In this document: positions 1-5,688 of the stretch, piece after piece | Layout: each line of letters starts with the position of its first letter | Position numbering within the stretch: position 1 is the stretch's first letter | NCBI GenBank assembly: GCA_003602665.1 | Contig: QQSG01000070.1 | Coordinates: 7,148-12,835, forward strand | Reading direction: 5' to 3' | DNA: 5,688 nucleotides | DNA from: Candidatus Poseidoniales archaeon | GTDB lineage: Archaea; Thermoplasmatota; Poseidoniia; Poseidoniales; Poseidoniaceae | Program-made: the position numbers and the translations under genes | The notes under the pieces: generated by a model | The model's database searches: none | What the model was told of the DNA's origin: nothing | The model's input: the letters and a program-made list of their open reading frames with translations, nothing else

Positions 1-599
1 CCAAGATCTCTGCGAACGACGTTGCCACCAAGAGGCATTGGCCATCCATTGGTGCGCTCATTCCACCAAACACCTAAATCGATTAGGACATTTAAGTCGT
101 GTTCGACATATGTGAGTTGACCTTCGTGAATGATGAGACCACAGGAATATGTATCATCCAAGATGCGTGGTATAATTTCATCGAAAGGAACCACTTCAAC
201 CTGTACATCACCCCATGCTAATCTTAGCCCCATGTAGGCGGAAGTCTTCATCCCGGGGACTGCTATGACAGAATTTTTAGCATCCTCCAGGCTTAAGCCT
301 TGTTTCGAAACAATCATTGGACCGTATCCCTCTCCCATGGAGGCTCCACAATTCATCAAGGAATAATGCTCAGCGATATCAGGAAAAGCGTGTATAGATA
401 CGGCAGACACTTCCAGTTCCTGACGCATTGCTCTATGATTCAAAGTTTCTATATCCTGTAGTTCATGTACGAAATTGTAACCTGGTGTAGGGAAAGCATT
501 TGTCGTCATTGCATGGAACATGAAGGCATCATCAGGGTCGGGAGAGTGTCCGATTCGAACAATCATGTTGCCATTATCATCAAGAGGTAAAGATGCCAT
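1..599 (-). CDS. mqnD: 1,4-dihydroxy-6-naphthoate synthase (MqnD), 3' end outside window
   Basis: The gene is read from 599 leftwards and is cut by the window edge after 199 full codons (about 70% of the usual 270-290 residues). MqnD converts cyclic dehypoxanthinylfutalosine to 1,4-dihydroxy-6-naphthoate, a late cytoplasmic step of the futalosine route to menaquinone. Family hallmarks visible in order: IGHSPDPDDAFMFHA (residues 16-30), DIETLN (49-54), SIHAFPDI (68-75), CGASMGEGYGP (84-94), AVPGMKTSAYMGLRL (113-127), IIHEGQLTY (156-164) and PLGGNVVRRDLG (189-200, last Gly partial). His158 in the IIHEGQLTY motif aligns with the histidine proposed as catalytic base in the Thermus enzyme (from memory). 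The ATG at 599 was chosen because it lies about 20 nt after the predicted transcript start from a TATAAAA box; Met12 (ATG at 566) is a possible alternative. An in-frame TAA at 645-647 limits any extension. No strong Shine-Dalgarno is seen. The gene is divergent from the 715-2910 gene and on the same strand as mqnE and mqnA. Confidence 0.93.
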   Translation of the reverse strand, partial: MASLPLDDNGNMIVRIGHSPDPDDAFMFHAMTTNAFPTPGYNFVHELQDIETLNHRAMRQELEVSAVSIHAFPDIAEHYSLMNCGASMGEGYGPMIVSKQGLSLEDAKNSVIAVPGMKTSAYMGLRLAWGDVQVEVVPFDEIIPRILDDTYSCGLIIHEGQLTYVEHDLNVLIDLGVWWNERTNGWPMPLGGNVVRRDL

Positions 600-642
600 G
601 ATACTTCCAACTTGAAGACCTTCATGAACTAACCGATGAAAA

Positions 643-649
643 TTTTATA
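643..649 (-). promoter_or_regulatory. Archaeal TATA box for mqnD
   Basis: On the minus strand this reads TATAAAA followed by TTTT-like sequence, a close match to an archaeal TATA box. A transcript start about 25 nt downstream would fall near 618-622, giving a leader of roughly 20 nt before the mqnD ATG at 599. It is the best TATA match in the divergent region. This supports mqnD being transcribed on its own rather than as read-through from mqnA. Confidence 0.6.
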
Positions 650-656
650 CAACTAA

Positions 657-672
657 GTATCAGATTTGATAC
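657..672. promoter_or_regulatory. Near-palindromic operator candidate between divergent promoters
   Basis: GTATCA (657-662) and TGATAC (667-672) are perfect 6-bp inverted arms around the 4-bp centre GATT; 14 of 16 positions are palindromic. The element lies just upstream of the mqnD TATA box (643-649) and 14 bp before the TATA-like element of the 715 gene. A dimeric regulator bound here could affect both promoters. The same half-site recurs as TAAGTATC at 654-661 and 688-695 and as AAGTATC on the minus strand at 600-606. No regulator family can be named from the site alone. Confidence 0.35.
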
Positions 673-685
673 ACAGATGGGATTG

Positions 686-693
686 TTTAAGTA
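686..693 (+). promoter_or_regulatory. TATA-like element for the 715-2910 gene
   Basis: TTTAAGTA resembles an archaeal TATA box. Its centre lies about 26 nt before the ATG at 715, so transcription would begin at or within a few bases of the start codon. No Shine-Dalgarno sequence precedes 715, which agrees with a leaderless mRNA. The element overlaps a copy of the repeated TAAGTATC motif (688-695), so a protein binding that motif would compete with TBP. Confidence 0.45.
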
Positions 694-714
694 TCGCTTT
701 GGTCATTATCAAAC

Positions 715-2910
715 ATGGGGAAGTTGTCGATGTGGAGATTCCTCGTCGTCTCCATGTCAATCCTTTTCCTTTCACCGATCATTGCAGCCGATACGAGTAA
801 TTTATTTTTTGAATCGACATACGATTCGGAGCTAGATAATCGCGGGTCCAGGACGATTGAAATCAATGAAAACGGGACATTGGCTTATGCTTCATTTGAA
901 AACACATTAATTCAATATTCAACAAGCGATCAAAACACGATTCAATCCAAGGTATTCGACCAAGAGATATTGTCAACCGCACTCTCACCTGACGGAACTA
1001 GGCTGGCCTTAACCATTAGGGATAGTAGCGCCGGAACTGACACCATCCACGTCCTCGATGCGGACACCTTCAATACCAAAATATCATCACAAACAACTGC
1101 ATCAAATGCGATGCTTTTGTCGTGGACAGATAATGGTGCATCATTGATTACGAATCACCCCACTTCAGGGATAATTAAACTCAACAGAGAAGATTTGAGT
1201 ACAGAAGTTCAGTATTCAGGTAATCTATCTGGCCGTATAGTTTGCACCGACATTTCACCATCAGGGTCGCACGTTATGGCAGTCGACGAAACTGGGCGAC
1301 TCGTTATTTGGAGCGCTGATGGAAATTACATTCATCATGAATTTATCCTTGGAAGTAGCGTTAATCACTGCTCCTTTGATCCGACAGAGTCAATGTTTTC
1401 AGTGAGTATAGATGGAGATACGATTCGAAAATGGACTCTATCAGGTTCAGAACTTAGACCGTTAGAAACTCCCGGTATTATTTCCTACACATGGTCTTCA
1501 AGCGCACAATATGTCTATGCCCATAGAACGGATTCAGGTCAATTTCTCACGAAATATGACTCCTCAGATTCAACAAAACTTTCTGAAGTTTCCCTCTTCC
1601 ATCAATCCACAGATTTTGCTCTATTCGAATCGGCTTCTGGAGATATCGAGTTGGCCCTATTTACATCAACTACTGATCACGTTGCGACCTACCGTACAGT
1701 ACATGTTCGTAATGGACTCGGAGAATCTGGCTCGGATTTTGATAGCGACGGAATACCAAATTCAATCGATGATGACGATGATGGTGATGGGATTGAAGAC
1801 ATATGGGACCTCAATTGTGATACAGCAGGAACATTCAGTTGCGAATTATTACCTGATGAAAATTTCATGAGGTCAATGAATTTGATTTTCAATGAAACTG
1901 CGCTCGAGGTAAAAGAGACCTTCACATTAAACAAACACGATTCGTCTATAATCCGAGATTTATCACGATACTCACTGGATTCGGACATCAAATTGTCAAC
2001 TGAAGAGGCGTTACTGTTTGCTAACTCATACTGCGATAACATCCATGAAGAGAATTATTCGTCTTCAATTTTTGAGGCCATTGATATCGAAGGGTTGTCC
2101 CTTGAATACATCTCAATGAGTTGTAGCATTGCATCGGGTATGGAATTGACACAAGCGGATGATGAACGAACACATATCCGGTATTCGATAACAACCAATT
2201 TTAACATAACGGGAGAAATTTTAACCGAAGGAAACAATGTTCGTATTCTGTACCAGCCTACTGCTGTACAGGGAAGTATGACAAGTTTGAGTGAGCAGCA
2301 CCCAATGTCTGTTTCACTTTCTGGTGAAGGATTTGAAACCGATACCTTTTCACCATGGTTTTTACAAGAAGAATCTATTTCATTGAGTTTGATCGAGGAG
2401 AAAATTATCGATGATGAGAACTTGGTAGACACATCGGTATTCGCTTCCTGGTGGTTCATTTCACTAACAATAACAACAATGCTTGCCATTGTAATTTTAG
2501 TCACTAAATTCATGAAGAAAGAAGATTCTTATTCCATAAATTTAGATGATGAAGAGGAAGATGAAGAATCGAATTTCGACGATGATGAAGAAATAGACGA
2601 TACAGCATTTGATGAATTAGAGGAAATCGAATATTCTACATCCGTAGAGGAGGAAATCCCAAGAAATGGTACTCCTCGGTTAAGATCAAGATCAGTACGG
2701 TCTGAAATAAATCCAAAACCTGTTCCTGTAAAAAGAAAAAGAAGAACAAGAGCCACTGAAGAAGATACAACCGTCAAAGTATCTAAACGACGTCGCTTAG
2801 TTGAAGACGAAGTGAAACCAAAAGTACGAAAGCGTAGAGCAGTAAGGCAATCAACGGATGTTAAAGATGTCGAAATGTCCGATAATTTGAACCGATATGG
2901 GGAGAATTAA
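715..2910 (+). CDS. Secreted, membrane-anchored beta-propeller protein with charged cytoplasmic tail, unknown function
   Basis: This 731-residue protein was not recognised as a named family; its layout can be read. Residues 1-25 form a signal peptide (hydrophobic core about 8-23, likely cleavage after Ala24/Ala25). Residues 45-333 contain about seven WD40-like blades, with strand endings such as TIHVLDAD (110-117), RLVIWSAD (195-202) and TIRKWTLS (236-243). A thrombospondin type-3-like calcium site follows (DFDSDG 341-346, DDDGDGIED 354-362), then an unrecognised domain (about 385-560), a transmembrane helix (about 575-598) and a tail with an acidic block (611-647) and a basic block (650-711). 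Six cysteines (177, 219, 368, 376, 440, 470) and five N-X-S/T sequons lie on the predicted outer side. KFMKK after the helix fits a cytoplasmic tail. The ATG at 715 fits a leaderless start; Met6 (730) is an alternative. The gene sits opposite to the flanking mqn genes, and its stop abuts the mqnA stop. Its role may be surface sensing, adhesion or scaffolding, which is inference only. Confidence 0.85.
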   Translation: MGKLSMWRFLVVSMSILFLSPIIAADTSNLFFESTYDSELDNRGSRTIEINENGTLAYASFENTLIQYSTSDQNTIQSKVFDQEILSTALSPDGTRLALTIRDSSAGTDTIHVLDADTFNTKISSQTTASNAMLLSWTDNGASLITNHPTSGIIKLNREDLSTEVQYSGNLSGRIVCTDISPSGSHVMAVDETGRLVIWSADGNYIHHEFILGSSVNHCSFDPTESMFSVSIDGDTIRKWTLSGSELRPLETPGIISYTWSSSAQYVYAHRTDSGQFLTKYDSSDSTKLSEVSLFHQSTDFALFESASGDIELALFTSTTDHVATYRTVHVRNGLGESGSDFDSDGIPNSIDDDDDGDGIEDIWDLNCDTAGTFSCELLPDENFMRSMNLIFNETALEVKETFTLNKHDSSIIRDLSRYSLDSDIKLSTEEALLFANSYCDNIHEENYSSSIFEAIDIEGLSLEYISMSCSIASGMELTQADDERTHIRYSITTNFNITGEILTEGNNVRILYQPTAVQGSMTSLSEQHPMSVSLSGEGFETDTFSPWFLQEESISLSLIEEKIIDDENLVDTSVFASWWFISLTITTMLAIVILVTKFMKKEDSYSINLDDEEEDEESNFDDDEEIDDTAFDELEEIEYSTSVEEEIPRNGTPRLRSRSVRSEINPKPVPVKRKRRTRATEEDTTVKVSKRRRLVEDEVKPKVRKRRAVRQSTDVKDVEMSDNLNRYGEN
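2730..2746 (-). terminator. U-rich tract, candidate terminator for mqnE-mqnA transcript
   Basis: On the minus strand this reads as a pyrimidine run with two T5 stretches (TTCTTCTTTTTCTTTTT). Archaeal intrinsic termination mainly needs U-rich tracts, and no other comparable tract was noticed just downstream of the mqnA stop. It lies about 165 nt past that stop, inside the codons for the KRKRR motif of the opposing gene. It may be only a by-product of Lys/Arg codons (AAA, AGA). Confidence 0.25.
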
Positions 2911-3717
2911 TCACCACATGAATTCAATCTTTCCTTCCATGCCACAACACAAGTTAAGGTATTCTTGAAGTCCGGAAACATGTTCTTCATCTAATCGATT
3001 GAATACTTCACCAAAGTATCGGTTTAACCGTTCCACTGACATATCTGATTGTTGATGAGCGTTGAGAATAACCTGTTCTCTGGTTAATGGATCGTTCTCA
3101 AACAAAGTGAGACGTTCAATCAGAGCTGCATGAGCAGTTTTGACGAACTCTATTGGGGTATCCTTTCTTGCAGCAAATACTCCGAACACCATCGGATGAC
3201 CTGAATGTTCGAGCCATGCTTGTCCAAGATCTAACTGAACAAGTTCGGGATTGGTCTTTGCTCGATCCAGTGCTCTGTCTCCTATCAGTAATGCACCATC
3301 ACATCGATTTAGCATGCTGTCTAAGTCAGGACCCATCTCAACAGGACGCGGATCAAGCCCTCTTACCTTTAGTAAATATTTGAGTAAAGCAACAGAAGAT
3401 GCTGAGTCACTCGGCATTGCGATATCCCTCATTTCCTCGACAGGGCGATTTCCAAAAACAAGTACGCTACCAACCTCGCCTTTGGAGCTAATGCCAATCT
3501 CAGGTATGAGAGTGAGTTCTTGATGATGACGTGCAAAGTCTGCCGCAGGTATTGGAGCGAGAACACAATCTCTTCTCAACAAGTGCCCTGTTAACCATGA
3601 AGGAGGTGCTGGTAGGACATTAAATTTGGAATCAAGTCCAAGAAACAACGGATCACAATTCATGAATGCAACTCGGCCGATTGTATTGACCCACAAAAGT
3701 TCATTTCCCGTACTCAT
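2911..3717 (-). CDS. mqnA: Chorismate dehydratase (MqnA)
   Basis: A complete 268-residue protein, normal for the family. MqnA dehydrates chorismate to 3-[(1-carboxyvinyl)oxy]benzoate, the committed first step of the futalosine pathway, and has the two-lobed periplasmic-binding-protein fold shared with MqnD. Family features: IGRVAFMNCDPLFLGL (13-28), the PPSWLTGHLLRRD segment (38-50), LIPEIGISSKGEVGSVLVF (70-88), SDSASSVALLKYLL (103-116), LLIGDRAL (143-150) and LDLGQAWLEHSGHPMVFGVFA (162-182). Asn20 in FMNCDPL occupies the position of the conserved Asn that follows the first strand in MqnA enzymes. No signal peptide is present, so it is cytoplasmic. The ATG at 3717 follows the mqnE stop by 9 nt and has GAGG overlapping that stop, so the two are probably co-transcribed and translationally coupled. 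Its TGA stop (2911-2913) directly abuts the TAA of the converging gene. An MqnD identity is unlikely because the HSPDPDD and IHEGQLTY motifs are absent. Confidence 0.92.
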   Translation of the reverse strand: MSTGNELLWVNTIGRVAFMNCDPLFLGLDSKFNVLPAPPSWLTGHLLRRDCVLAPIPAADFARHHQELTLIPEIGISSKGEVGSVLVFGNRPVEEMRDIAMPSDSASSVALLKYLLKVRGLDPRPVEMGPDLDSMLNRCDGALLIGDRALDRAKTNPELVQLDLGQAWLEHSGHPMVFGVFAARKDTPIEFVKTAHAALIERLTLFENDPLTREQVILNAHQQSDMSVERLNRYFGEVFNRLDEEHVSGLQEYLNLCCGMEGKIEFMW

Positions 3718-3724
3718 GGTAATT

Positions 3725-3728
3725 CCTC
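3725..3728 (-). promoter_or_regulatory. Ribosome binding site of mqnA overlapping the mqnE stop
   Basis: GAGG on the minus strand shares two bases with the mqnE TGA stop (TGAGG) and lies 7 nt before the mqnA ATG. This placement fixes the mqnA start and suggests that ribosomes ending mqnE re-initiate on mqnA. Confidence 0.65.
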
Positions 3729-4926
3729 AAACAACGGGTAACCTACGTGGTTCCTTCGCTGGTACAAATTCTTCGAACTCTGTATACGTCGTGTTCCTTT
3801 TGATGGGTGTATTGCCAGATCGAGTAACGAGTTTAGCTAATTGATTCACACCATAATTGAGAGGTGTTTTGGAGCCTGCTAGATGCATAATCGATTCTTG
3901 CTTGACGGTCCCATCAATGTCATCAGCACCGTATTGCAATGCGAGTTCTGCCATAGAATCTCCAATGTTCATTCGATATGCTTTGATGTGAGGTATACTA
4001 TCGAGCATTATGCGGGAAATCGCTATCACCCTAAGAATTTCTTGGCCAGTTGACAACTGTGCCATAGGCAGCCGTGTAGAATCTGGTAGGAATGGATACG
4101 GAACAAAACATTGGAAACCATTGGTTTTGGCTCCTAAATCCCTTAATTGAATCATATGTTCTATTCGTTGTTTAGCAGTTTCAATTGTCCCGAAGAGCAT
4201 CGTGCAGTTACTCGGCAACCCAATATCATGTGCTGCTTCATGAATATCGAGATATTCTTGACTCGATTCCTTTCCATTGCAGATAATGTTACGCACACCA
4301 TCATCTAAAATTTCTGCACCGCCGCCTGGTAAAGAGGTTAAACCTGCATCTTGAAGCTTCGACAATGTTTCGGTTATTGATAGACTAGAGACTTGCGATA
4401 AGTGTTTTATTTCAACGGCAGTGAGTGCTTTGATAGAAACATGAGGATGTTCTTCTTTGATTCGCTTGAATAAGGAACAATAATGATCCACATCCCACTC
4501 TGGATGTAGGCCTCCAACTGAATGTACTTCATTGACGTATGAGGAATATTTTTCGAGTTCAGAAAGATATGAATCGATTGATAATGCATATGCATCAGAT
4601 GCTTTTGGTCCTCTTCTAAACGCACAGAATCTGCATGCAAGTACACAAATATTCGTTTGGTTGATATGAACATTCGAATTGAAATATGCATTGTTACCAA
4701 ACATAGCAATCTTGTGCAAATTAGCAAGATGTCCTAACTCATTCAAGTTTTTTGTTTCAAAGAGATTACATCCATCTGTTACATTGAGTTGTTCATCATC
4801 AAGTATTTTGTCAACGATGAGTTGTAATGATTCTGACCACTGAACCTGCCTTATGGAGGTCTTTAGGCGATCTTTCCAATCCTTGTTTCTATCTGCATCA
4901 ATGATGGCAGATTTCCATTTGGACAT
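3727..4926 (-). CDS. mqnE: Aminofutalosine synthase (MqnE), radical SAM
   Basis: A complete 399-residue radical S-adenosylmethionine enzyme. MqnE adds the 5'-deoxyadenosyl radical to 3-[(1-carboxyvinyl)oxy]benzoate, the MqnA product, to form 6-amino-6-deoxyfutalosine. The [4Fe-4S] cluster motif CxxxCxxC is Cys94, Cys98, Cys101 within TNICVLACRFCAFRR (91-105). Other family motifs: EVHSVGGLHPEWD (133-145), KALTAVEI (166-173), AGLTSLPGGGAEIL (194-207), SNCTMLFGTIET (239-250), IAISRIMLDSIPHIKAYR (301-318) and GADDIDGTV (333-341). MqnC, the other radical SAM enzyme of the pathway, shares several motifs, but the CVLACRFCAF cluster context, the segment ICNGK (215-219) and the H-x-x-AH-x-x-GL-x-SN stretch (229-240) fit MqnE better. 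The conserved IKAYW reads IKAYR here. The start has a good GAGGG site 6 nt upstream. Only 48 nt separate it from the upstream ATPase stop and no TATA box was seen there, so it may be co-transcribed with the ATPase gene. Confidence 0.9.
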   Translation of the reverse strand: MSKWKSAIIDADRNKDWKDRLKTSIRQVQWSESLQLIVDKILDDEQLNVTDGCNLFETKNLNELGHLANLHKIAMFGNNAYFNSNVHINQTNICVLACRFCAFRRGPKASDAYALSIDSYLSELEKYSSYVNEVHSVGGLHPEWDVDHYCSLFKRIKEEHPHVSIKALTAVEIKHLSQVSSLSITETLSKLQDAGLTSLPGGGAEILDDGVRNIICNGKESSQEYLDIHEAAHDIGLPSNCTMLFGTIETAKQRIEHMIQLRDLGAKTNGFQCFVPYPFLPDSTRLPMAQLSTGQEILRVIAISRIMLDSIPHIKAYRMNIGDSMAELALQYGADDIDGTVKQESIMHLAGSKTPLNYGVNQLAKLVTRSGNTPIKRNTTYTEFEEFVPAKEPRRLPVV

Positions 4927-4932
4927 ATCCAG

Positions 4933-4937
4933 CCCTC
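4933..4937 (-). promoter_or_regulatory. Ribosome binding site of mqnE
   Basis: GAGGG on the minus strand lies 6 nt before the ATG at 4926, a strong Shine-Dalgarno match that decides the start. A Shine-Dalgarno here and on mqnA, with none ahead of the 715 gene, fits the archaeal pattern of leaderless first genes and SD-led internal operon genes. Confidence 0.6.
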
Positions 4938-4957
4938 ACGCTCATTCTTCATCAAGA

Positions 4958-4973
4958 TGTGGATGAGACCACA
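4958..4973 (-). repeat. Small inverted repeat just after the ATPase stop
   Basis: TGTGG (4958-4962) and CCACA (4969-4973) are 5-bp inverted arms around a 6-nt loop, one base past the ATPase stop codon in the 48-nt gap before mqnE. It could form a weak hairpin in the transcript. No U-tract follows on the minus strand, so it is a poor terminator candidate and does not argue against read-through into mqnE. A chance occurrence is quite possible. Confidence 0.2.
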
Positions 4974-4974
4974 A

Positions 4975-5688
4975 TCAGCGACGAACGTTGAAAAATCCGT
5001 TATTGACCATGAATTTACGGAATTCTTCAATCAAAAACACTGTCGATGCAACTAACGTCAGAACAAACCAATCTGATGATTCAAGAGATGTTGTACTCAA
5101 TAGATTACCAAATTCAATCCCTACGAAAGGAATCGTGCTAGATGCAAAGTGGACGAATACAAAGAGAAGACTCGCAGAAATCAAAATTGCGTAATTAATG
5201 GCTTTGTTAGAAAAGACACCAAGTGTGAACAAGCTCGCATCACCAGAACGGCAATTGAGAACGTTGAAGAGTTGGTACACAATAAAGACAGCAAAGGTCA
5301 TTGTTTGTGCTTGAGAAAACAAATCATCACCATAGTTCTCCCAAGCACTGATACCATTTTCGTTTCCAGCTACACAATCATTCATCCATGCATACTCATT
5401 TGTATCCAGAGGACCCAATGTGCATTGATCTGCGGTCTGAACCCCACCACCAGCAAGGTAGAAGATGATAAGAGTCCCAATAACCATAACAGCGCCTAAG
5501 TAGAATATCAGGCTAATGTCACGCGAATTAGGTAACCCTTCATCAACAGGTCGAGGAGGCCGGGCCATGACATTTCCATGACGTTTTTCGACACCGAGAG
5601 CCACGGCAGGTGGTCCATCCATCAAGATATTAATGACTAAGATTTGAGTCGCCGTCAAAGGTAAATTCCATCCAAAAATAAACGTTGA
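4975..5688 (-). CDS. Calcium-type P-type (P2) ATPase, C-terminal membrane part, 5' end outside window
   Basis: The last 237 residues of a P2-type cation ATPase, open to the right edge. The in-frame TTG at 5658 is an internal Leu codon (LPLTATQ), not a start. Visible parts (fragment numbering): transmembrane helix M6 with LTATQILVINILMDGPPAVALG (11-32, key residues Asn20, Met23, Asp24), the cytoplasmic M6-M7 linker with RPPRP (43-47), M7 (about 58-80), an outer loop (81-127) with Cys89 and Cys105, M8 ending QLFNVLNCRS (139-148), M9 (about 163-182), a second outer loop, and M10 (about 207-222) ending EEFRKF. The N-x-x-M-D pattern in M6 and Gln139 in M8, where SERCA has Thr799 and Glu908, match plasma-membrane Ca2+-ATPases, which carry one Ca2+ per cycle. 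The likely role is Ca2+ export. The phosphorylation (DKTGT) and ATP-binding domains lie outside the window, so other cations cannot be fully excluded. Its stop is 48 nt before mqnE. Confidence 0.88.
   Translation of the reverse strand, partial: STFIFGWNLPLTATQILVINILMDGPPAVALGVEKRHGNVMARPPRPVDEGLPNSRDISLIFYLGAVMVIGTLIIFYLAGGGVQTADQCTLGPLDTNEYAWMNDCVAGNENGISAWENYGDDLFSQAQTMTFAVFIVYQLFNVLNCRSGDASLFTLGVFSNKAINYAILISASLLFVFVHFASSTIPFVGIEFGNLLSTTSLESSDWFVLTLVASTVFLIEEFRKFMVNNGFFNVRR

Noticed and set aside
623..625. Upstream ATG on the minus strand as the mqnD start
   Set aside because: It is out of frame with mqnD and lies at or before the predicted transcript start.
1768..1797. GAT/GAC-rich simple-sequence tract
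   Set aside because: It is explained by the Asp-rich calcium-binding repeat in the protein; no nucleotide-level repeat array is present.
1511..1870. Plus-strand 119-codon open frame inside the surface-protein gene
   Set aside because: It overlaps a well-supported gene in another frame, has no promoter or RBS, and its translation shows no domain or motif.
1689..2777. Three minus-strand open frames (1689-2042, 2055-2513, 2529-2777) opposite the surface-protein gene
   Set aside because: They are antisense shadows. The serine-rich products mirror the Asp/Glu codons GAT/GAA of the real gene.
2920..2938. Pyrimidine-rich stretch after the plus-strand stop as a terminator of the surface-protein gene
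   Set aside because: The longest T run is only three bases and it lies in mqnA codons; too weak to call.
3153..3844. Plus-strand open frames opposite mqnA and the end of mqnE
   Set aside because: mqnA and mqnE match their families over their full lengths; these frames have no recognisable content.
4407..4727. Minus-strand 106-codon frame overlapping mqnE
   Set aside because: It is an out-of-frame shadow of the radical SAM core, whose CxxxCxxC motif lies in the true frame.
4988..5499. Plus-strand frames opposite the ATPase gene
   Set aside because: They are antisense to a recognisable P-type ATPase and contain no motif of their own.
5656..5658. TTG as a possible start codon of a short 227-residue membrane protein
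   Set aside because: The frame stays open upstream to the window edge, and the upstream residues continue the M6 region of a P-type ATPase, so this is an internal Leu codon.

Overview
The window looks like a piece of an archaeal genome, most likely a marine planktonic Thermoplasmatota lineage such as Marine Group II/III (Poseidoniales-like). Evidence for this: A+T-rich TATA-box-like promoter elements sit 20-30 nt before predicted transcript starts, one gene appears leaderless, GAGG-type Shine-Dalgarno sites precede downstream operon genes, and there is a large secreted protein with a calcium-binding aspartate-rich repeat, a C-terminal membrane anchor and a highly charged tail, a style I associate with that group. 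The taxon is an inference; no rRNA or other phylogenetic marker is present.

Layout. On the minus strand, reading from the right edge: the C-terminal part of a Ca2+-type P-type ATPase (4975 to beyond 5688), then mqnE (3727-4926) and mqnA (2911-3717) in a tight, probably co-translated pair. The plus-strand gene at 715-2910 converges on mqnA with no base between the two stop codons. It encodes a signal-peptide-bearing, membrane-anchored beta-propeller protein of unknown function. A 115-bp divergent intergenic region (600-714) separates it from mqnD on the minus strand, which runs off the left edge (1-599).

Three enzymes of the futalosine (Mqn) route to menaquinone are present. MqnA dehydrates chorismate to 3-[(1-carboxyvinyl)oxy]benzoate. 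MqnE joins that product to an S-adenosylmethionine-derived adenosyl radical to give aminofutalosine. MqnD releases 1,4-dihydroxy-6-naphthoate late in the pathway. The middle steps (a deaminase or nucleosidase, and MqnC) and the late prenylation and methylation steps are not in the window. The membrane-protein gene interrupts the mqn set on the opposite strand, so mqnD needs its own promoter, and one is visible.

No tRNA, rRNA, CRISPR array, insertion sequence or phage gene was seen. The least explained items are the 731-residue surface protein (an unrecognised domain and a tail with segregated acidic and basic blocks) and a cluster of AAGTATC/GTATC motifs, including a near-palindrome, in the divergent promoter region.
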